A stretch of DNA of 64,000 nucleotides from Parus major (lineage: Eukaryota; Chordata; Aves; Passeriformes; Paridae). The position numbers and the translations under genes are program-made. The stretch is taken from the NCBI RefSeq assembly GCF_001522545.3, contig NC_031770.1, positions 106,990,130 to 107,054,129 on the forward strand, in the 5' to 3' direction. How positions within the stretch are numbered: position 1 is the first letter of the stretch; each line of letters begins with the position of its first letter. A model generated the notes under the pieces. That model worked only from the letters and a program-made list of their open reading frames with translations, did no database searches and had not been told where the DNA came from. Positions 59,330 to 64,000 of this stretch are shown here, in pieces.

Positions 59330-62300
59330 GGCAGTTTAACTGTTCTGAATAAGGACAAATTGGGTTTTAATGGCTTTTTGATCATTAATATGAGAAGAAA
59401 CAAAAGTACCTCTGCTTCTATATAAAATATGTCCTGATAACAACAAAGTAAATGTTGCCTAATTCTTGAAACAGGCATTGTATTATTTGTACTTTTTCTC
59501 TGTAAGCAAAAGAATCACCTCTTAATGACTAATTCCTGTTCACACTACACCAAGTGTTGCAAAATGCTGTTATTGTCCTCAATTAGCATGAGTTTAAATC
59601 ATTTACTATGATAGTACATTTTTAACAAGATGGTTGTTATTCTGAGACCAAAGTAGATTAATCAGGAGATGATAAAATGAGCAGAGTATGAATTAAAAGG
59701 TGAGTAAAACCAAATGGGGCAGTAAAATCACTTAAAATACTTGTAACAGCTTATATTCACTGAGAGACAGAGACCAAAGGAGGGGTGGAGCACTGAGTGA
59801 CCACAGCACAGAGCGGTGAGGATGGAGCTCATGGCTCTAAGCAGATGAACCTGGCTCAATCTTGGACAAGTCAATGAGAACAGACACGATTTTTTTTCTA
59901 AACCCTTCTTTCATGATGTTCTTATTGCAATATAGACCATCCCATCAGCAGCATAGAGAAAATTCTGTGTAAGCAAGAGCCCTCTACCCCCAGTGGATTA
60001 ATTTTAGAGCCTTCACATTACAGGAGCCTGAAGTCCCACGTGGCAACTGAGTAAGTTCCAGTCAAAAATGTGCAACCTGAAGTGTTATCCTCTAAAAACA
60101 TTTACTTCCTAAAGGAATAAAAGATTTGAAAACATGCAAACCCATGATGGTGGATTAGCCTCCACCTCAGCCATTCCAAATGTTCAGGAAGGATCTATTT
60201 ATTTATTTTACATCCCCTGCTGTTTGCAGTCTCTCCCTCTGAAAGGTGATACACCAGCATTAGGATTTCTGCTGGGATACTGGGAGCTCCCAGACAGGGG
60301 CTGGACCTTAGAACACAAACTGGAACTTGAAAAAAATGTCTATCCAAGAAGCAGAAAATTATTTAATAAATAGCATCATTAGAAGTGCAAACACAGCATT
60401 TGAAAATAATGTCCCCTGGAAGGCACAGAAGGATAAAAGATAATTACTGGAATGATAACTGGAATTTTTTAAAACTTTGAGAACAATCCCTTGAGGACTG
60501 GTAAATGATTAACACCTTCCTGTTGAATGAAAGATGTTCAAAAAAAGATTCAGGCATATCATGACAGGGAATCACACACTCATCAGCCACTGCTGAACAT
60601 GTTTAGATTATTCAAGGGCATCCACATAAATTATATATAAGATGCACATTTGAACACAAATGTGCTGGTAGGAGCTGGTGCAGTGCACATTTCCAAGGTC
60701 CCTGAGCATTTCTCAAGGAAAAAATGTTTTGTCATTAATTTCTGCAGAGAAACAAACAAAAAAAAAAGCCATTATTAAATTCAGTAATTCCTTATTTCAG
60801 CCTAAAGAAAACCAGGAAGCACAGATCAAACTGAAACAGCACACTGGCAATTTCTTTTAGGAATAAGAACAGAAAAGTTTTCTTCTTCTATACAGCCTTT
60901 TTTTTTTTTCCTGAGTAATTATAACAAAAGTGAAGTACAGAGCTACTTTGAAAACTAACTCTAGGTAAAAATGCAGCTGTGAGTGAAGCATTCAGTGCTT
61001 TTCCTTCACTCCCAAGAGCTTTAAGAGAATTAAATTATACCATTATATAGGAGACAGGCATTCATACAGCAATGAATATTTGTAGGTGCTTTGCTAAGCT
61101 ATTCTGATCTTTGCTTTGAGGAGGTCCCTGGTCCTTCTCTGAAAAGAAAACAGATTGACTTTTGCTGTGTCACAAGCAAGCACAGATCAGCCATTAAACC
61201 ATTTCTACCAGGATAATGTGTTTAACTCTGCCTGGCAGCTCCACACCAGCCCTGAGAGCTGTGGCCCCAGAGCATCCCTGGGATCACTCCCACCTGCCTT
61301 CGTGGGCACAGCTGCGAGACGCCTTAGGACTTTATTTTGATGCATTACTGAATTATGGTTCTCTGAACTCCCAGAAAAATCCAGGACTCTTCAAGCTTGG
61401 AAAGGTTTTCTGGCTAAAGTCTACAGGCTGCCAACCACATGAGGTTGAGATTGTCCACTATTACTTTTTTCTGAACACTTTATGACATTATAATCCTTGT
61501 TTCTTACTTCAGATTGTAAATCTGTAATGACCACTCTTAAGCAGAAATATACAGGTAGGTTTTTCTTTCTTGCTCCCACAGAATTTGATGAAAGGATCCC
61601 AGATATTTCACAGCAATGTTTTTTCCTTACACCCCAAATCAATTTTAAAATTATTTAATCAGTGATTTTCTGTATTATACCACCCATTCAATCTTCTTGA
61701 GATTTTTGGAATCCTGAAATATAACTAAAATATTTCTAACATTACTGTTCACAAATCATAGAGAACCCTAAAAGAAAATTATATTTGTCTATGCCTTTGT
61801 GCTTTGCTTTTAACAGCTATGCAAGGCATAATTTAGGGTTTTTCTTAATTAACAATTTGCCAGTAAAATTAGTGCATGCCTAATTCATGCTAAAGTTCAA
61901 GATGATCAGCACATATGGGTGATTTTTTTCTGAGAAAAGTTCACAGCCAGAAATTGCCTCAAGAATGTTAATTTAATCAGGTCACACTGACATTTTCCCC
62001 TAAAGAAAAATCAGATAATAATAGGAAAAGTCACATCACCTCCCATTTCTAATGAAAACAAATACCAACAGCATAAAATGTTCAGCTGATGTAGCCATTG
62101 TACATGTGCAAAGGTGAAATCGTGCATTAACTTGACAAGACAAAAAGATGTTTCCATTATTCTGCCTAGAGAATTCTTTCAACCTTTTTCTAGCTGTTAA
62201 TTCTATCTTAGAATGCAACAGGCAGCTCCAGTGACAGAATATTTAAAAAAATCCCAAACAGATCAGAAAAATCTAGAAAACTGATTAAGAAAATAGGGTT

Positions 62301-64000
62301 TACTGAGAGTATCTTTAGTTCAAGAGGCAAATCAGCAGAACTGCATTTTAATACTAAGAAAAAGAGACAAATGTGTCAAGGCTGGAGGAAGGGAGAGGGT
62401 TGTGAATTAATTCTAATGTGTGTCTGGGCATCTTTTTAGATTAAACACACTTTGGATGAATTTCAGTTAAACCTCCAGTCAGACAGGTACCAAACTGGTA
62501 TCAGTGACTCCATGTGGAAAGAGCCTGGAACAAATACAGGGACTGGGGAAGAAAATGGAGCAAAGATGGACTGGCCTTCTAAAACATCTGCTCATGCTTG
62601 CCCAAAACACAGGAAGCAGAATGGAGATGACATTTGTTATCTGTATTTATAGTCTGTGGTACAACTGTACACGAGACAAGTTCTGGTAGCAAGTAAATCT
62701 GGAAATCAAAGATTTCATAAGGAGAATGCTGACTTACTGTTTCCATAAAGTGCTTAACCAAATGTTCATGAATTTGAAAGAACCCCAGCTTTTTCCTTAA
62801 AATTTGTGTGCAACGAAATTGAGAAAAGAATTCCACTTTTATCCACTTGTTCTGCCATTTTTAGAAATTTTAATCAGGATAGAAAAAGGTACAGAAAGGT
62901 ACAGAGAAACACAGAAAGAAGGCTCATGACTCATCCTGGGCAGCATCCACACCAAAAATTATCAAATCCATAAGTATTGACAATGTAGTTTCTTGTGCAG
63001 ATGATCCAGGACTTCCTTTCTCCTCCTTCTCCCTGCCCAGGTCTGACCCCACCCATGGTCCCAGCAGATATTCCCAGTGCCCACTCCTGCCCACGGGGGA
63101 ATCATGCAGTGATGCTCTGGAGCATTCCTGGCTCACCCTTCCAGGACAAAAACACACACATGGATTTCTTTTCCAGGGCAATTGCATTTTCCTCATGGAA
63201 TGCTGCACGGTCTGGCTCAGAGCTGAGGGAGGGACAGAAGCTGAGGAAAGCATTCAGCTGCAAATGCCTCCATTTGCAAATTACTCCATTTCCTTGAAAT
63301 TTCCCTGCAGGAAAAGGCAATAACCTGTTTGACAGCCCCAGGGAGAGGATGGCAAGGTGCAGGTTGAAGGCTGGGGGAATTTTTTGCCTGAGTGACTAGA
63401 GGTCTTCACCTCTCCACCTTTGCTCTAGTTAGGTCAATATTTACAGAAAATACAAAGACAAATGTTCAGATTTCTGAAAGTTCCCAGTAAAACATGGCTG
63501 AATTTACAACATTTTTCCTACCAACAGCATCACAGGATCATAGAAAGGGCTGGTGCTTCTGGCATTGTCCCTGATATATTTGGGTAGTGTAGGAGGTGCT
63601 TAGCAGTGAGCACACAGAGAGAGAGGAAGTGAGTATAAATTAGTAGAAATGGGCTCTATTTAATAATTCCATGCATGCTTTCTGTTACATTATCCCTGTG
63701 AAGAGCTGGACTCAGTGAGATGGAGAATTGTTTTACACACTCCCTGTAATTTTCTTACAGACTTCTGTGAGAACTTCCATAAAATCTGGGACTATGTAGA
63801 CCTATAATTCATCTTCAAAATTGATGATATCTGAAGAAAATATTTAAGGTTATGCCACAGTCTCAAGGGTGAAAAACTTGTTATTTGGTTTAGAATTTGG
63901 TCAATAAAGAGAACAAGTTTGTGTGTTTGTGGGTATTATTCCTTAGAATATGTAATTTTGTGGTTTAAAAAAGCACTGCCCTTTGGATTTGCTTTGTGCA

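Larger units (their letters stand above)
57276..64000. other. Unique AT-rich sequence, no gene seen
   Basis: No recognisable exon, RNA gene or large transposon other than the small items listed separately (58049-58086, 59163-59232, 59309-59329). If the OPN5 first exon is far upstream this could still be intron, but nothing shows that. Confidence 0.45.

Noticed and set aside
63525..63560. ATCACAGGATCATAGAAAGGG, like the end of a CR1
   Set aside because: Only about 20 bases match and the GGTTGGAA block does not follow, so it is too short to call.

Overview
The window is vertebrate nuclear DNA and almost certainly comes from a bird. It is AT-rich, gene-poor sequence with long introns and at least a dozen pieces of CR1 LINE, most carrying the typical avian CR1 3' end (the GGTTGGAA / CATCCAACCTGGCC / CCCTGCCC block ending in ATTCTATGATTC). 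There are also LTR-retrovirus remnants that look passerine; that last assignment is inference, not proof.

Only one gene can be supported: an opsin on the minus strand that matches OPN5 (neuropsin, the vertebrate 'OPN5m' type). Five coding exons were read by hand and join in frame with GT-AG introns: 39541-39693 (N-terminus and start of helix 1), 31750-31869 (helices 1-2), 27545-27715 (helices 2-3 with DRY), 24804-25138 (helix 4 to loop 3) and 22461-22696 (helices 6-7 with the retinal lysine and NPxxY). Together they give 333 residues plus a split codon. Still missing are the 5' UTR exon(s), which should lie above 39693, and the last exon with the final C-terminal residues, which should lie below 22461. 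A weak candidate for the latter is at 13852-13938.

Layout in plus coordinates: 1-560, antisense LTR-like fragment; 561-22460, mostly unique AT-rich DNA downstream of the OPN5 exons with CR1 pieces at about 2.6-3.3, 4.2 and 12.7 kb; 22461-39693, OPN5 exons and introns, holding several CR1s, a solo LTR (34009-34699) and a pentanucleotide satellite (38.4 kb); 39694-64000, presumed OPN5 5' intron or intergenic DNA with CR1s, a GC-richer patch at 50.1-50.45 kb, a GC-rich interspersed repeat with a 40-bp minisatellite and an assembly gap (54381-54589), and a polypurine tract at 57.1 kb.

No rRNA, tRNA, CRISPR or prokaryotic-type feature was seen, and no second protein-coding gene could be recognised. 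Long open frames elsewhere lie in repeats or look like chance. I found no convincing new biological system. The most useful leads are the unresolved OPN5 C-terminus, the stop codon lying across the last visible splice donor, and several structured DNA elements.
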